From NCBI GenBank assembly GCA_958422185.1, contig CATZNW010000001.1:72310-136309 (forward strand): a stretch of DNA of 64,000 nucleotides, written 5' to 3'. The translations under genes and the position numbers were made by a program. Numbering within the stretch: position 1 is the stretch's first letter; each line of letters begins with the position of its first letter. The notes under the pieces are model-generated. The model saw nothing but the letters and a program-made list of their open reading frames with translations. It was not told the DNA's origin and did not search any database. Below are positions 36,363 to 45,462 of this stretch, in pieces. Source of the stretch: an uncultured Clostridium sp. Its GTDB lineage: Bacteria; Bacillota; Clostridia; Oscillospirales; Acutalibacteraceae.

Positions 36363-37217
36363 TCATGTTTTATCTCTTTGTTTGACTGCGGAAAAGAGCA
36401 GATTGATCAAAAGCACAAATACGAACAGCACCGCGGCCGTTGCAATAAGCGCTTCCCTGTGCAGATCCTGTGCATAGCCCATTTCCAGAATGATATTCGT
36501 TGTAAGCGTGCGCACGCCGCTGAAAATGCCGTCCGGAATAACCGGCTGGTTTCCTGCGATCATCACAACGGCGGTAGTTTCCCCTATCGCTCTGCCGATA
36601 CCGAGTATGATCCCCGCTGACACGCCGGATCTTGCTGCCGGCAGGGATACCCCAAAAAGGGAACGTTCTTTTGTTGCGCCAAGTGCAAGCGCACCTTCAT
36701 AATAGCTTTGCGGTACAGCTCTTACAGCCGCCTCAGAAATGCTGATGATTGTCGGCAGGATCATGATCGCAAGCAATAACGACGCTGTAAATACGCTCTT
36801 TCCGCCGCCGAAGAGGCGGCGAACCGCCGGCACGATCACAACGAGCCCGAAAAAGCCGTATACAACGGACGGTATACCCGCAAGCAGATCAACTGCCGGT
36901 TTCATTATTCTATAAATTGCGCGCGGACAGTAACGGGCCATAAAAACGGCGCACATCACGCCTACGGGAACGCCCATAGCGATCGCTCCCGCTGTAACGT
37001 AAAGACTGCCTATGATCATGGGAAATATCCCGAATTTGTCATTGAGCGGTTTCCATATCTTTCCGAAAAGGAAATCATCCGCGCCGATACTGCCTATAGC
37101 CGGAAACGCGTTTGAAAAAATAAACCAGCATATCAGCAGCACGGCAATAATGCTTATGCACGCCGCCAAAAAGAACACGGCGCGCATTATATTTTCTTTG
37201 ATCTTATTTTTTACCAT
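36363..37217 (-). CDS. pstC: phosphate ABC transporter permease
   Basis: 284 residues with six predicted helices. VGVMCAVFMARYCPRAIYRI and LLAGIPSVVYGFFGLVVIVP mark PstC; the EAA loop is GATKERSLFGVSLPAARSGV and GIGRAIGETTAVVMIAGN follows. The ATG at 37217 overlaps the pstS stop region by 7 bases, so the two are coupled. Confidence 0.95.
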   Translation of the reverse strand: MVKNKIKENIMRAVFFLAACISIIAVLLICWFIFSNAFPAIGSIGADDFLFGKIWKPLNDKFGIFPMIIGSLYVTAGAIAMGVPVGVMCAVFMARYCPRAIYRIMKPAVDLLAGIPSVVYGFFGLVVIVPAVRRLFGGGKSVFTASLLLAIMILPTIISISEAAVRAVPQSYYEGALALGATKERSLFGVSLPAARSGVSAGIILGIGRAIGETTAVVMIAGNQPVIPDGIFSGVRTLTTNIILEMGYAQDLHREALIATAAVLFVFVLLINLLFSAVKQRDKT

Positions 37218-38056
37218 TCGGTTCTTTCACCTGTATAAATCGCTTTAACTTCGTCACTTGTCAGTGAATTTACGGGGTTATCAAGGTTTACGATAACTGC
37301 AATTCCGTCAAGAGCTATCGTTGTTGGTGTAAGGCCTGCCGCGATCTCGCTTTCCTTAAGGTCTCTTGACGCCATGGCAATATCGCACACGCCGTCTATT
37401 GCAGAGGTGATACCGGTTGTGGAATCGTTCTGCTGAATGATGATCTCGGCATCAGGATTGACTGCTGCATATGCCTCTTTCAGTTTTTCCATAACGGGAG
37501 TAACAGAGGACGAACCGGCGATATTAACCGTTCCGGCAGGCGATTGACCGCTGTACTGACCGTTGTTTCCCTGCGAGATATATCCGTTATCCTCAACTAC
37601 CTTTTGCCCTTCTGCACTCATGATGAAATCCATAAAATCCCTTGCCGTTTCTGATAATCCTGCCTTTGCAGCTATGTTAAAAGGTCTTGAGGCTTTGTAT
37701 GTTCCGTTTTTGATATTTTCAACCGTTGCGTCAACACCGTCTATCTGAACAGCCTTGACCGTATCATTGAGCGACCCCAGAGAAATGTAACCTATTGCAG
37801 AGGGGTCACCGGCAACTGAGGTCATCATTACCGACGTACTGTTTGTAGTTTCTGCCGTTATAATTGTATTATCAATTTTTTCGCCGTTTTCGTCTTCATC
37901 CTCAATACCAAACAATTCAATGAACGCACTCCTTGTGCCGGAACCGTCCTCACGGGTCATAACGTTGATCTTTGATATGCCAGCGTCGCCGGCGCATCCC
38001 GTAAAAACAGCAGCAAAAGCTAAGACTATTGCAAATACAGCTATAATTTTTTTCAT
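37211..38056 (-). CDS. pstS: phosphate-binding lipoprotein, circularly permuted form
   Basis: 281 residues; lipobox FTGC after a signal peptide. The order of the two halves is reversed compared with E. coli PstS: the phosphate-loop segment TREDGSGTRSAF, normally in the second half, stands directly after the signal, while the usual N-terminal strand GTVNIAGSSSVTPVME begins near residue 175 and the protein ends at VKAIYTGERTEW, where a normal PstS continues into its second domain. Both phosphate sites (GSGTR and SSSVTP, plus DIAMASRDL) are present, so it should bind phosphate. This form occurs, as far as I recall, in other Clostridia. GGAGAT before ATG. Confidence 0.92.
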   Translation of the reverse strand: MKKIIAVFAIVLAFAAVFTGCAGDAGISKINVMTREDGSGTRSAFIELFGIEDEDENGEKIDNTIITAETTNSTSVMMTSVAGDPSAIGYISLGSLNDTVKAVQIDGVDATVENIKNGTYKASRPFNIAAKAGLSETARDFMDFIMSAEGQKVVEDNGYISQGNNGQYSGQSPAGTVNIAGSSSVTPVMEKLKEAYAAVNPDAEIIIQQNDSTTGITSAIDGVCDIAMASRDLKESEIAAGLTPTTIALDGIAVIVNLDNPVNSLTSDEVKAIYTGERTEW

Positions 38057-38263
38057 AAAAATCTCCTTAAAAAAACGTTTTTGACGGCAAAATCAACAAG
38101 CAAAAAATAAATGTACAGGGCCATATAACTTTACATATCTATTTTTCCCGCCGCCTCATTTAATATAACAGCGCATTATGAAAGAAAGAATAGAAAAGTG
38201 TAAAACCAAAGTCAAATAAAATCCTTTTTCTGTAAAATCTTGCATATGTCTTTCAAAAAAATT
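38057..38263. other. leader and promoter region of the pst operon
   Basis: AT-rich gap without genes. I found no clear sigma-A hexamer pair for pstS on the minus strand and no tandem PhoP-type TTAACA repeats, so phosphate control is expected but not visible. Confidence 0.35.
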
Positions 38264-38296
38264 TGACAAAAAAAAACGTTCCGGAAACCGGAACGT
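38264..38296 (-). terminator. ugd terminator
   Basis: ACGTTCCGG-AAA-CCGGAACGT perfect stem followed on the minus strand by a run of about ten T. Confidence 0.92.
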
Positions 38297-38315
38297 CTGA
38301 TTGGAGGATATCGGG

Positions 38316-39536
38316 TCAATCCCTGTTGTAAATATCCCTTGTATAAACTTTATCGGCAACATCCTCAAGCTCACTGCTCATTCTGTTTGCGATGATAACA
38401 GCACTCTGCTTTTTAAACGCATCCAGATCGTTAACAACCTTATTGCCGTAAAAATAACTGCCGTCCTCAAGTGTTGGCTCATAAACAATAACATTTGCGC
38501 CTTCACCTTTAATACGCTTGATAACGCCCTGAATGGAGCTTTGGCGAAAATTATCCGAATTAGACTTCATAGTGAGCCTGTGCACGCCTATTGTTGAAAT
38601 ATTATCAGCGCTGTGACGCGCCATCTGCAATACGCGCGAAGCCACGAAATCTTTTCTTGTTCTGTTGGATTCAACAATAGCCCGGATCAGATTTTCGGGT
38701 ATATCGGCATAATTGGCAAGCAGCTGTTTCGTATCCTTAGGCAGGCAGTAACCGCCGTAACCGAAAGACGGGTTATTGTAATGAGTGCCTATTCTTGGGT
38801 CAAGACCTATGCCCTCTATAATTTCCTTAGTATCAAGGTCATGAAGTTCGGCATAAGTGTCCAGCTCATTGAAATAGCTTACACGCAGCGCAAGATAAGT
38901 ATTGGCAAACAATTTAACGGCCTCGGCCTCAGTTGGTTTTGTAAAGAGGACCGGTATATCTTCTTTTATCGCGCCCTGCTGAAGAAGGGAGGCAAAAACA
39001 TGCGCAGCCTTTTCCAGTTTTGCATTGCTTTTATCAAATCCCACAATGATCCTGCTTGGATAAAGATTATCATAAAGCGCTCTGCCCTCTCTTAAAAATT
39101 CAGGGCTGAAAATGATATTCGCGCCGGGATATTTTTCATGGAGGGTCTTGGTGTAGCCCACCGGCACGGTCGATTTTACAACCATAACGGCGTCTTTATT
39201 TACACTCAGGACCGACTCTATAACCGCCTCAACCGAAGAAGTATTGAAATAATTTTTCTGAGCGTCATAATCCGTAGGTGTGGATATGATTACAAAATCG
39301 GCAGCCGAATAAGCTTCTTCACCGTTTGTAGTTGCAGTCAGATCCAGTTCTTTTTCGGCAAGGTATTCTGAGATCTCCTTGTCCACGATAGGTGATTTTC
39401 TCTGATTGATAAGATCCACCTTGTCCTTAACAATATCGACCGCATACACCGTATTATGCTGGGCAAGCAAAACGGCATTTGAAAGCCCTACATAACCAGT
39501 GCCCGCAACTGCGATTTTGTATTTTTTATTTTCCAT
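38316..39536 (-). CDS. ugd: UDP-glucose 6-dehydrogenase
   Basis: 406 residues from ATG 39536 (GGGAGAGGGAAA upstream). NAD-binding GTGYVGLSNAVLLAQ near residue 11, the KSTVPVGYT and FSPEFLREGRA blocks, and the catalytic cysteine in FGYGGYCLPKDT. Oxidises UDP-glucose to UDP-glucuronate for capsule or other polysaccharides; a related nucleotide-sugar substrate is possible. Single-gene unit with its own terminator; no polysaccharide cluster next to it. Confidence 0.93.
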   Translation of the reverse strand: MENKKYKIAVAGTGYVGLSNAVLLAQHNTVYAVDIVKDKVDLINQRKSPIVDKEISEYLAEKELDLTATTNGEEAYSAADFVIISTPTDYDAQKNYFNTSSVEAVIESVLSVNKDAVMVVKSTVPVGYTKTLHEKYPGANIIFSPEFLREGRALYDNLYPSRIIVGFDKSNAKLEKAAHVFASLLQQGAIKEDIPVLFTKPTEAEAVKLFANTYLALRVSYFNELDTYAELHDLDTKEIIEGIGLDPRIGTHYNNPSFGYGGYCLPKDTKQLLANYADIPENLIRAIVESNRTRKDFVASRVLQMARHSADNISTIGVHRLTMKSNSDNFRQSSIQGVIKRIKGEGANVIVYEPTLEDGSYFYGNKVVNDLDAFKKQSAVIIANRMSSELEDVADKVYTRDIYNRD

Positions 39537-39623
39537 AAATTTCCCTCTCCCAAGTATCAAGCGCAAGAATACGCCGCGCAGTAACGAATATTGCCTGCGC
39601 GCGGAATATGATTTGAAACGCTC

Positions 39624-40778
39624 TTACTTCTTTTTGAATTTATCAAAAAATCCCTCTTTGCCCTGATTTTTAGGGGCTACATAGGATTTGTCAAACTGCT
39701 TTAACAGATCTTTCTGCTGAGAGGTAAGACTTTTTGGGATATCCACTATAATTCTCACAAGCTGATCGCCCCTGCTGACTGAATTGAGCCTTTGGATGCC
39801 CTTATTCTTAAGCTTAAAGACCTCGTTCGGCTGTGTGCCGGCAGGCATATTGTATTTCACGTCTCCGTCAAGGGTTGGAACCTGGAGCTCTGCACCCAGA
39901 GCAGCCTCTACCATGGAAACATGTTTTTCATACCAGACGTCATACCCTTCGCGCCTGAAATACTTATGAGGTTTGATCCTTACTTCTATCTTCAGATCTC
40001 CGGCGGGTCCTCCGTTCATACCGCTGTCTCCCATGCCCCGGAGATTGATAACCCTTGATTCATCGATTCCGGCAGGGATATCAACAGACAATTTCTTTTT
40101 ACGCCTTACCTTGCCCTTGCCTGCGCACTTATGACAGGGGGTGTCTATTATTTTACCACGTCCGCCGCACACATTGCAAGTACGTTGTTGGGTAACAACG
40201 GTAAAGCCCATCCTATTTTGAACGTTTATATATCCCTTACCGCCGCAATTGGAACAGGTTTTGGCAGTTGTGCCCTTTGCCGCGCCCGTGCCGCCGCATT
40301 CGCTGCAGTCCTCAACACGCCCAACCTCAATTTCTTTCTTGCAGCCCTTGGCAGCCTCTTCAAAAGTAAGCGTAACGCTTGCCTGAATATCTCTGCCCTT
40401 TCTTGGCGCATTGGGATTGCTGCCACCGAAGCCGCCGCCAAAGCCGCCGCCGAAAAATGAAGAAAATATATCCCCGAGGTCGATATCGCCGTCGAATCCG
40501 AAACCGCCGCCGAAACCGCCCGAGCCCTGACCGGCGCCGTAATTGGGATCAACTCCGGCAAAGCCGAACTGATCGTAACGGGCTTTTTTTTCAGGATCCG
40601 AAAGCACTTCATACGCCTCGTTGCACTCTTTAAATTTTTCCTCCGCCTCTTTATCGTCAGGATGCAGATCCGGATGATATTTTTTTGCGGTTTTTCTGTA
40701 TGCTTTTTTTATTTCGTCCTCCGTCGCGCCCTTTTGAACGCCGAGGACCTCATAATAATCACGTTTTGCTTCTGCCAT
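39624..40778 (-). CDS. dnaJ: chaperone DnaJ (Hsp40)
   Basis: 384 residues from ATG 40778 with AAGGAGG upstream. J domain with HPD (KYHPDLHPDD), Gly/Phe-rich linker, four zinc repeats (CSECGGTG, CSNCGGKG, CNVCGGRG, CHKCAGKG) and a C-terminal substrate domain. Stimulates DnaK ATPase and hands over unfolded clients. Last gene of the hrcA-grpE-dnaK-dnaJ operon; a hairpin lies between dnaK and this gene. Confidence 0.98.
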   Translation of the reverse strand: MAEAKRDYYEVLGVQKGATEDEIKKAYRKTAKKYHPDLHPDDKEAEEKFKECNEAYEVLSDPEKKARYDQFGFAGVDPNYGAGQGSGGFGGGFGFDGDIDLGDIFSSFFGGGFGGGFGGSNPNAPRKGRDIQASVTLTFEEAAKGCKKEIEVGRVEDCSECGGTGAAKGTTAKTCSNCGGKGYINVQNRMGFTVVTQQRTCNVCGGRGKIIDTPCHKCAGKGKVRRKKKLSVDIPAGIDESRVINLRGMGDSGMNGGPAGDLKIEVRIKPHKYFRREGYDVWYEKHVSMVEAALGAELQVPTLDGDVKYNMPAGTQPNEVFKLKNKGIQRLNSVSRGDQLVRIIVDIPKSLTSQQKDLLKQFDKSYVAPKNQGKEGFFDKFKKK

Positions 40779-40803
40779 ATTTTCCTCCTTTAAAATCATA
40801 TTT

Positions 40804-40834
40804 AAGGTGACGGAACAGAACATTCCGCCACCTT
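40804..40834 (-). other. RNA hairpin in the dnaK-dnaJ spacer
   Basis: In the minus-strand RNA AAGGTGGCGGAA pairs with TTCCGTCACCTT over 12 bases with a single G-U; on the plus strand that position would be A-C, so it fits an RNA element of the heat-shock transcript. No T tract, so processing or partial attenuation is likelier than termination. Confidence 0.6.
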
Positions 40835-40862
40835 GTTTATGGAGAAAAAGCCTTAAACCTTA

Positions 40863-42704
40863 TCAGTTATCGTCTACTTCTGTAAAATCAGCGTCAGTAT
40901 ATCCGTCGTTTCCGCCCTGCTGTGCATTGGAATCCGCACCCGGCTGCGCTCCCTGGGCACCCTGCGCGCCCTGAGCCGCCTGATAAAGCTTCTGTGAAAC
41001 CTCATAGAATTTATTCTGAAGATCATCCTGAGCTGATTTGATAGCATCCAAGTTATCGCCTTTAAGGGCCTCTTTAAGGGCATTGCATTTAGTCTCAAGC
41101 GCCGTTTTATCGTCAGCAGAGAATTTGTCGCCGTTTTCGGAAATAAGCTGTTCGGTTTGATAAGCAAGCTGTTCGGCGCCGTTTTTCAGGTCGACTGCCT
41201 CACGTCTCTTCTTATCCTCCTCGGCAAACTGCTCCGCCTCTTTTACTGCCTTGTCAATATCCTCTTTGCTCATATTTGAGGAAGCCGTAATACTGATATG
41301 CTGCTCTTTGCCGGTTCCAAGATCTTTTGCGGAAACATGAACGATACCGTTTGCATCAATATCAAAGGTAACCTCGATCTGCGGAACACCGCGGCGTGCG
41401 GGCAGAATACCGTCAAGATGGAACATACCGAGCGTCTTATTATCCTTTGCGAACTGCCTTTCACCCTGAAGAACGTGAACTTCAACAGAGGTCTGATTGT
41501 CTGCAGCTGTTGAGAAGATCTGTGATTTCTTTGTGGGAATAGTAGTATTTCTTTCAATGATAACGGTGTTTACGCCGCCCATAGTCTCAATACCAAGTGA
41601 AAGCGGTGTAACGTCCAGAAGGAGCAGACCCTTTACATCGCCGCCGAGAACACCGCCCTGAAGCGCAGCGCCCATTGCAACGCATTCATCGGGATTGATG
41701 CCTTTAAACGGCTTTTTGCCGCTGAATTTTTCAATTGCTTCCTGAACAGCGGGAATACGGGTAGAACCGCCTACCAGAAGGACCTTATCTATCTCGTTCA
41801 TGGAAAGGCCGCTGTCCTGCATAGCCTGGCGGACCGGTCCCATTGTCTTTTCAACCAAATCCGCAGTCATCTGATTGAACTGAGCCCTTGTAAGCGTCAT
41901 TTCGAGGTGTTTCGGGCCTGTAGCGTCCTGCGTAATGAACGGAAGCGAGATTTGAGCAGTAGTCATACCGGAAAGATCGATCTTTGCCTTTTCCGCCGCT
42001 TCCTTGACACGCTGCATCGCCATTTTGTCATTAGAAAGGTCTATTCCGTTCGTCTTTTTGAACTCGGAAACGATCCAGTCCATAACTTTTTTATCAAAAT
42101 CATCACCGCCGAGACGGTTGTTGCCGGCCGTTGCAAGAACCTCCTGAACGCCGTCGCCCATTTCGATGATAGAAACATCAAACGTACCGCCGCCAAGATC
42201 ATAAACCATAACTTTCTGGTCCTCTTCCTTGTCGATGCCGAAAGCAAGAGCCGCGGCAGTAGGTTCGTTTATGATTCTTTTTACGTCAAGGCCTGCAATC
42301 TTTCCTGCATCCTTGGTTGCCTGGCGCTGTGCATCGGTAAAGTAAGCCGGAACGGTGATAACAGCCTCTTTAACAGACTCGCCGAGATAACTTTCGGCGT
42401 CCGTTTTAAGCTTCTGAAGTATGATTGCGGAAATTTCCTGCGGAGTATAAGCTTTTCCGTCTATATCCACTTTATAATCGGAACCCATATGCCTTTTGAT
42501 CGAACTGATCGTTCTTTCCGGATTCGTTATGGCCTGACGCTTTGCAACGTTGCCGACCATTCTTTCGCCGTCCTTGCTGAAAGCAACAACGGACGGAGTT
42601 GTTCTGGCGCCCTCGGCATTGGGGATTACGACGGGTTCGCCGCCCTCAATAACACTGACGCAGCTATTTGTTGTACCTAAATCGATTCCTATAATTTTTG
42701 ACAT
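40863..42704 (-). CDS. dnaK: chaperone DnaK (Hsp70)
   Basis: 613 residues, full length. ATPase domain with IGIDLGTTNSCVSV at the start, VYDLGGGTFDVSI near residue 170 and LLVGGSTRIPAVQEAI near 308; substrate domain with DVTPLSLGIETMGGV. The C-terminus is a Q/G-rich tail with repeated GAQGAQ units before the acidic end TDADFTEVDDN. Folding of new and stressed proteins with GrpE and DnaJ. GGAAGGAAG precedes ATG 42704. Confidence 0.98.
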   Translation of the reverse strand: MSKIIGIDLGTTNSCVSVIEGGEPVVIPNAEGARTTPSVVAFSKDGERMVGNVAKRQAITNPERTISSIKRHMGSDYKVDIDGKAYTPQEISAIILQKLKTDAESYLGESVKEAVITVPAYFTDAQRQATKDAGKIAGLDVKRIINEPTAAALAFGIDKEEDQKVMVYDLGGGTFDVSIIEMGDGVQEVLATAGNNRLGGDDFDKKVMDWIVSEFKKTNGIDLSNDKMAMQRVKEAAEKAKIDLSGMTTAQISLPFITQDATGPKHLEMTLTRAQFNQMTADLVEKTMGPVRQAMQDSGLSMNEIDKVLLVGGSTRIPAVQEAIEKFSGKKPFKGINPDECVAMGAALQGGVLGGDVKGLLLLDVTPLSLGIETMGGVNTVIIERNTTIPTKKSQIFSTAADNQTSVEVHVLQGERQFAKDNKTLGMFHLDGILPARRGVPQIEVTFDIDANGIVHVSAKDLGTGKEQHISITASSNMSKEDIDKAVKEAEQFAEEDKKRREAVDLKNGAEQLAYQTEQLISENGDKFSADDKTALETKCNALKEALKGDNLDAIKSAQDDLQNKFYEVSQKLYQAAQGAQGAQGAQPGADSNAQQGGNDGYTDADFTEVDDN

Positions 42705-42735
42705 GATATATCTTCCTTCCCTATAGTTATTTATA

Positions 42736-43302
42736 TTAATTTGCTGATTTTACCATGGCGGGGCGCACGATTTTGTTGCCTATCTTATACCCCTTCTGGA
42801 AAACATCAACGATTTCGCCGTTTTTGTATTTTTCATCTTCAACATGCATTACCGCATTGTGAAGATTCGGGTCAAAAATATCACCCGGCTCACCGAACAC
42901 TTCAACGTCAAGCGCCTGAAGGATAGAGGTAAGACTTTCAAAGGTCATCTCAACGCCTTTTTTCAGTGCGCCGTAATCCTCTGTTTCATTTGCAAGGGCC
43001 CTTTCAAGATTGTCTATAACCGGCAACAGTGCCTTTAAGGTATCTGCCTTTGCATATACATATGCATCCTGCTTTTCCTTATCGCTGCGCCTTTTATAGT
43101 TTGAATATTCGGCCGTTAAACGAAGCAGTCTGTCTTTCGTTTCCTCAAGCTCCTGCTGAAGAGGATCGTTCTTTTCCTTTTTGGCATCTTCTTTTTTGTC
43201 TGCCGGCTCTTTTACGTCCGGGTTTTCCTTTTCGGACTGTGATGCTTTAGCCTTTGGATCCTGCTTTTGCTTCTTTTCAGTGTCCTTTTCTTTCTTATTC
43301 AA
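42736..43302 (-). CDS. grpE: nucleotide exchange factor GrpE
   Basis: 188 residues. A lysine/glutamate-rich N-terminal half, long coiled helix (QQELEETKDRLLRLTAEYSNYKRR), then the beta domain with FDPNLHNAVMHVED and GYKIGNKIVRPAMV. Releases ADP from DnaK. The start is TTG 43302 with AGGGAGG 8 bases upstream; it overlaps the hrcA end by 8 bases, a coupled arrangement. Confidence 0.95.
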   Translation of the reverse strand: MNKKEKDTEKKQKQDPKAKASQSEKENPDVKEPADKKEDAKKEKNDPLQQELEETKDRLLRLTAEYSNYKRRSDKEKQDAYVYAKADTLKALLPVIDNLERALANETEDYGALKKGVEMTFESLTSILQALDVEVFGEPGDIFDPNLHNAVMHVEDEKYKNGEIVDVFQKGYKIGNKIVRPAMVKSAN

Positions 43303-44344
43303 GTGACGCGCCTCCCTCCCGGAGATAATTTTTTACTGTATTCATTATATATTCAGCCCTTGGAAGGACCGTTGAATAATCGATCCTTGTTGAGCCTATA
43401 ATGCTTAGGACAGCCGTTTGGCTGTTGTTGTATGTGAATTTTGAAATCAGAGTTACCGTATCCTTCAGCATCGGGTGCGGATTCTCATTTCCGATAAACA
43501 GCTGGATATCACGCCCCGTTTTAACAAACTGCTCTATTGCGGAGCGTACCTGCGAGCGCGAAGCAAAAAACGAAAGTATCTTGTATACTTCGCCCCCAAG
43601 CTCCTCATGGGAAAGCAGATTTGTCTCACCCTCAAATTCGAGCGAACCTTCCGAAGCCTCCGCACACAGCGAACACAGGCTGGTAAGCGCCGGAAGCATA
43701 TCAAACACTCTCGCGCCAAGGTCCGGCACGGTATTCTGCAGCAGAGCAGGATTAACATCTTTTAAAGCCGTTCCGATAAAATATTTACCGGTAATATAAT
43801 AAAACAGCTTTTTAAAATCATCATCCGCTGCGCACTCCAGCCTGCACACCGAAGATCTGATCTTACCTCCGACGGAGAGCATAACGATCATCGCCCGGTT
43901 GCTGCCAGCCGGTATAAACTCCACGCCCTGTATACAATCAAGACTGTCCCTGACTGTATTGTAAAGAGCAGCGCAGTTCGTTTCCTGCGACAAAAGCAAG
44001 GCGGCGCCGCGCAGAAGCCTTTCCGGATCGCCCGCGTTCACCGAGAGCACTTCATTGATATGCTCCTTTTCGTAATCATCGGGCATTTTGGGAATCATCA
44101 GATGATCAACATAATATCTGAAAGACGCTTTGCTGGGGACTCTGCCGCCGCTTGTATGCATCTGCTCAAGCAAGCCAAGCTGTGACAGATACGCCATTTC
44201 ATTTCTTATTGTTGCGCTGGAGATCTTATACGGTAAAAGCCCGGCGATCGTTTTTGAGCCGATAGGCTCGCCCGTTTTAATATAGCTGTCAATAATCAGC
44301 GCCAATATTGCAGCCTGCCTTTCGCCTATCAACCTTTCCACCAT
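43295..44344 (-). CDS. hrcA: heat-inducible transcription repressor HrcA
   Basis: 349 residues. N-terminal winged helix (IDSYIKTGEPIGSKTIAG and SSATIRNEMAYLSQLGLLEQ) and the HrcA-specific C-terminal domain ending with IGSTRIDYSTVLPRAEY. Represses this operon by binding the CIRCE element just upstream. The start may be ATG 44344 or the TTG four codons later, which begins closer to the usual ERQ motif. Confidence 0.96.
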   Translation of the reverse strand: MVERLIGERQAAILALIIDSYIKTGEPIGSKTIAGLLPYKISSATIRNEMAYLSQLGLLEQMHTSGGRVPSKASFRYYVDHLMIPKMPDDYEKEHINEVLSVNAGDPERLLRGAALLLSQETNCAALYNTVRDSLDCIQGVEFIPAGSNRAMIVMLSVGGKIRSSVCRLECAADDDFKKLFYYITGKYFIGTALKDVNPALLQNTVPDLGARVFDMLPALTSLCSLCAEASEGSLEFEGETNLLSHEELGGEVYKILSFFASRSQVRSAIEQFVKTGRDIQLFIGNENPHPMLKDTVTLISKFTYNNSQTAVLSIIGSTRIDYSTVLPRAEYIMNTVKNYLREGGASLE

Positions 44345-44356
44345 CCTTTTTGCCCG

Positions 44357-44383
44357 TTAGCACTCTGACGCTTTGAGTGCTAA
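44357..44383. promoter_or_regulatory. CIRCE operator
   Basis: TTAGCACTC, 9 bases, GAGTGCTAA: identical to the consensus CIRCE inverted repeat. It lies between the promoter and hrcA, so HrcA autoregulates the heat-shock operon. Confidence 0.98.
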
Positions 44384-44396
44384 CCTCATTACTTAT

Positions 44397-44423
44397 ATTA
44401 TATCCGATTATCTCATTTGTCAA
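44397..44423 (-). promoter_or_regulatory. sigma-A promoter of the heat-shock operon
   Basis: Minus strand TTGACA (44423-44418) with TATAAT after 15 bases or TAATAT after 17; CIRCE follows within about 14 bases. Confidence 0.8.
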
Positions 44424-44485
44424 CACTTTTTTTGAAAATAAATTATGAATAAGCGGTCAATTTATAATTCAGGCGGTTACGGGCA

Positions 44486-44511
44486 TAAAAAAAGCGGGCT
44501 TTTCTGCCCGC
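44486..44511 (-). terminator. terminator after the CHAP gene
   Basis: GCGGGC / GCCCGC stem followed on the minus strand by seven T. Confidence 0.85.
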
Positions 44512-44542
44512 AGGATAATCGGATATACAGTTTGCTTTATGA

Positions 44543-45232
44543 TCAATTCATTTCAAGCGCGCTTTTAAGCATTTCACTGTTGATCATTACATTATCCTCT
44601 TCGTGCAGAAGCTGCACGGGTGTCAGATCGGGATTTTTCTTTTCATCCGGAGAAACGCAGCTCATATTCTCCACCTTTTGAGTGAGGCGTTCTCTGATCT
44701 CCTGCCTGTTTTTTTCTTCAAGCTCTGCAAAATAATCATCAGACATATAAATATAGCCGTAAAATTTCTGACCAAAACGGTTTGACCCGCTTTCAAAAAC
44801 AGTTGTGTCAAAATAGTTTCCGCCCCAGTGAGACTGAGACGCCGTTACAGTATTCCCTTCTATCTCCTCCACAACAGCAACATGATTACTCCAGCAGGCA
44901 ACAGCGCCCAGGCGCGGTTCCTGACCGTACTCATAGTAGCCGTTTCGTTTATTTATGAACCACCATTCGTCCGCGCTGCCGCGCGCGATAAGAGGCTTTG
45001 CACCGGTTATCTCGTAGATCCTGCCGAAGGCATATGCCACACAGTTCGGCATACCGTACCCGGTTTGCGAATAAACATTAAGCTCACTGTTATAATAAGG
45101 ATTGGACCGAGCCGGCGCAGTAAGGCGGGGCTCAAATCCCTGTGTTTCGGCGGACGCCGTTACCGGAAACACCGCAACAAGCACAATAAAAGACAGCAGC
45201 ATAACCACCATCGATTTAACAAAAGTTTTCAT
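44543..45232 (-). CDS. secreted CHAP-domain protein (cell-wall amidase or endopeptidase)
   Basis: 229 residues from ATG 45232; GGAGG lies 5-6 bases before it, too close to the ATG at 45235. Signal peptide ending VTASA, then a CHAP domain with the catalytic Cys in YGMPNCVAYAFGRIYE (about residue 62) and His in SNHVAVVEEI (about 114), plus ASQSHWGGNYF. Papain-like CHAP enzymes cut peptidoglycan stem peptides. A glutamate-rich helical C-terminal tail follows (FAELEEKNRQEIRERL). Two WalR-like boxes lie 100 and 150 bases upstream, fitting a wall-hydrolase role. Confidence 0.88.
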   Translation of the reverse strand: MKTFVKSMVVMLLSFIVLVAVFPVTASAETQGFEPRLTAPARSNPYYNSELNVYSQTGYGMPNCVAYAFGRIYEITGAKPLIARGSADEWWFINKRNGYYEYGQEPRLGAVACWSNHVAVVEEIEGNTVTASQSHWGGNYFDTTVFESGSNRFGQKFYGYIYMSDDYFAELEEKNRQEIRERLTQKVENMSCVSPDEKKNPDLTPVQLLHEEDNVMINSEMLKSALEMN

Positions 45233-45331
45233 CATAACCTCCAAAAGCGGGATAACACCCGCAGGCGGAATACACGGAATTTTGATAAAAGACCGATCCG
45301 ATATTCCCGTCAATTACTCAACAGTAAAAAT

Positions 45332-45348
45332 TGTAACATATTTGTAAC
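45332..45348 (+). promoter_or_regulatory. WalR-like box 1
   Basis: TGTAACATATTTGTAAC fits the WalR (YycF) direct-repeat consensus TGTWAH-N5-TGTWAH at every position. It is oriented opposite to the CHAP gene and 100 bases before its start. The regulator gene itself is not in the window. Confidence 0.5.
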
Positions 45349-45381
45349 TTTTTAATCTATGTGAAATTTTAACAAGCGTTT

Positions 45382-45398
45382 TGTAACCATTTTGTAAT
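45382..45398 (+). promoter_or_regulatory. WalR-like box 2
   Basis: TGTAACCATTTTGTAAT also fits TGTWAH-N5-TGTWAH exactly, 50 bases (about five helical turns) from box 1 and in the same direction. Confidence 0.5.
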
Positions 45399-45433
45399 AG
45401 TTATGCACCTTTTACAAAATTTTATAAAAAGTG

Positions 45434-45462
45434 TTGACAATAATTTTTACAGTTTATTTATT
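45434..45462 (+). promoter_or_regulatory. possible promoter for the small-gene pair
   Basis: TTGACA with a weak TTTATT after 17 bases, some 130 bases before the gene at 45595. The rest of the 362-base gap from 45233 is very AT-rich with many TTTACA/TGTAAA words and no further gene. Confidence 0.4.

Noticed and set aside
38057..38263. TTTACA words as PhoP boxes for the pst operon
   Set aside because: They are single and not in tandem at 11-base steps.
39574..39603. CCGCGCAG / CTGCGCG dyad as the dnaJ terminator
   Set aside because: Only about seven pairs and no T tract on the minus strand; not convincing.
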